DNA of 5,903 bases from a bacterium (GTDB taxonomy: Bacteria; Krumholzibacteriota; Krumholzibacteriia; LZORAL124-64-63): positions 1 through 5,903 of the forward strand of contig JADJYS010000026.1 of assembly GCA_016719645.1 (NCBI GenBank), read 5' to 3'. The notes below the pieces were generated by a model. That model was not told the DNA's origin. It was given only the letters and a program-made list of their open reading frames with translations, and made no database searches. This document shows, one piece after another, positions 5,549-5,903 of this stretch; the stretch's first letter is position 1, and every line of letters starts with the position of its first letter. The translations under genes were made by a program, and so were the position numbers.

Positions 5549-5903
5549 GGTGACCTCTCGACGATCGAACTCACTAACCAGGATTTAACCGTATCACGCC
5601 CGTCGTCCCCCGTAGGCTCAGGATAGACGCCCGCCGGCAGCTGCAAGGGCCGTCTCCGTCGCGCCCCTCCCAGACGACCTCGTGCCGGCCGGCTTCCTCT
5701 TGCCGGTCGGCGGCAAAACCACCTCGCGGCCACGTGCATCCGCGACGGCGATGCGCACCCGCTGCGGTGCGCCCACGTCGAAGGCAGCCGTGACGCGGGG
5801 GTTGAAGGGGTTGGGATGGACGTCGGCGAAGCGGGCCGCGCGCGGCAGCTCGGCCGCGCCGACGGTCGCCTCCGCGAGCCACTCGGTCGCGCCGTCGTCG
5901 CGC
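5545..5903 (-). CDS. 3' end of a secreted protein with FlgD/T9SS-like C-terminal domain (N terminus outside window, frame breaks)
   Basis: Only about the last 120 codons are in the window; the main domain lies beyond 5903. The visible part matches the C-terminal FlgD Ig-like or type IX secretion-type domain found on exported proteins of FCB and related phyla, where it serves in surface sorting or anchoring. Frame starting at 5902: ATEWLAEATVGAAELPR, ARFADVHPNPFNPRVT (HPNPFNP at 5818-5798), FDVGAPQRVRIAVADARGRE. A shift in or near the TTTT run at 5718-5715 moves to FAADRQEEAGRHEVVWEGRD. Another near 5645 moves to LQLPAGVY, with ILSLRG briefly in the previous frame, then DDGRDTVKSWLV. This gives the family's order of 'NPFNP..T.I.F, V.V.V.D..GR.V..L, G.H.V.W.G.D..G...P.GVY...L, ..K..LV'. 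The stop shown (TGA 5547-5545) depends on the last frame; a TAG about 20 bases earlier could be the real end. The ATGA overlap suggests coupling to the laminin-B gene. Confidence 0.75.
   Translation of the reverse strand, partial: ATTARPSGSRRRPSARPSCRARPASPTSIPTPSTPASRLPSTWAHRSGCASPSRMHVAARWFCRRPARGSRPARGRLGGARRRRPLQLPAGVYPEPTGDDGRDTVKSWLVSSIVERSP

Overview
This is a high-GC bacterial window, roughly 70% GC over most of its length. It holds five protein genes and no RNA gene, CRISPR array or insertion sequence that I can support. Two features point to an uncultured lineage near the FCB superphylum (Krumholzibacteriota- or Eisenbacteria-like, possibly Gemmatimonadota). One is a Ser/Thr kinase fused to a TolB-type propeller. 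The other is a secreted protein ending in a FlgD/T9SS-like C-terminal domain with an HPNPFNP motif. The lineage is inferred from protein style, not from a marker gene.

Layout. Plus strand: (1) the C-terminal part of an ABC-2 type transporter permease, cut by the left edge and ending at 543; (2) nhaA, a Na+/H+ antiporter, 652-1908; (3) a 251-base intergenic region with a GC palindrome, a C12/G11 homopolymer hairpin, an AT-rich inverted repeat and a leader stem-loop; (4) a transmembrane Ser/Thr kinase with a periplasmic beta-propeller sensor, 2160-4850. Minus strand, convergent with the kinase gene: (5) the 3' end of a secreted FlgD/T9SS-tail protein running in from the right edge to 5545; (6) a small secreted laminin-B-like protein, 5548-4922. 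The start codon of (6) overlaps the apparent stop of (5) as ATGA, so the two look like a translationally coupled pair.

The most important caution is that every gene here changes reading frame at least once. Each time, recognisable protein continues in another frame, and several breaks fall in short G, C or T runs. Five neighbouring unrelated genes decaying together is much less likely than uncorrected single-base indels in the assembly. I therefore describe them as genes with frame breaks, not as proven pseudogenes. The C12/G11 block and an A16 tract may belong to the same error pattern. They may also be real, and the A16 tract sits exactly between the signal peptide and mature domain of the laminin-B protein, at the edge of a lower-GC block.

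Functionally this is an envelope-themed region: an exporter subunit, a sodium/proton antiporter, a membrane signalling kinase with an external sensor, and two secreted proteins. Apart from the ATGA-linked pair, I see no evidence that these genes act as one system.
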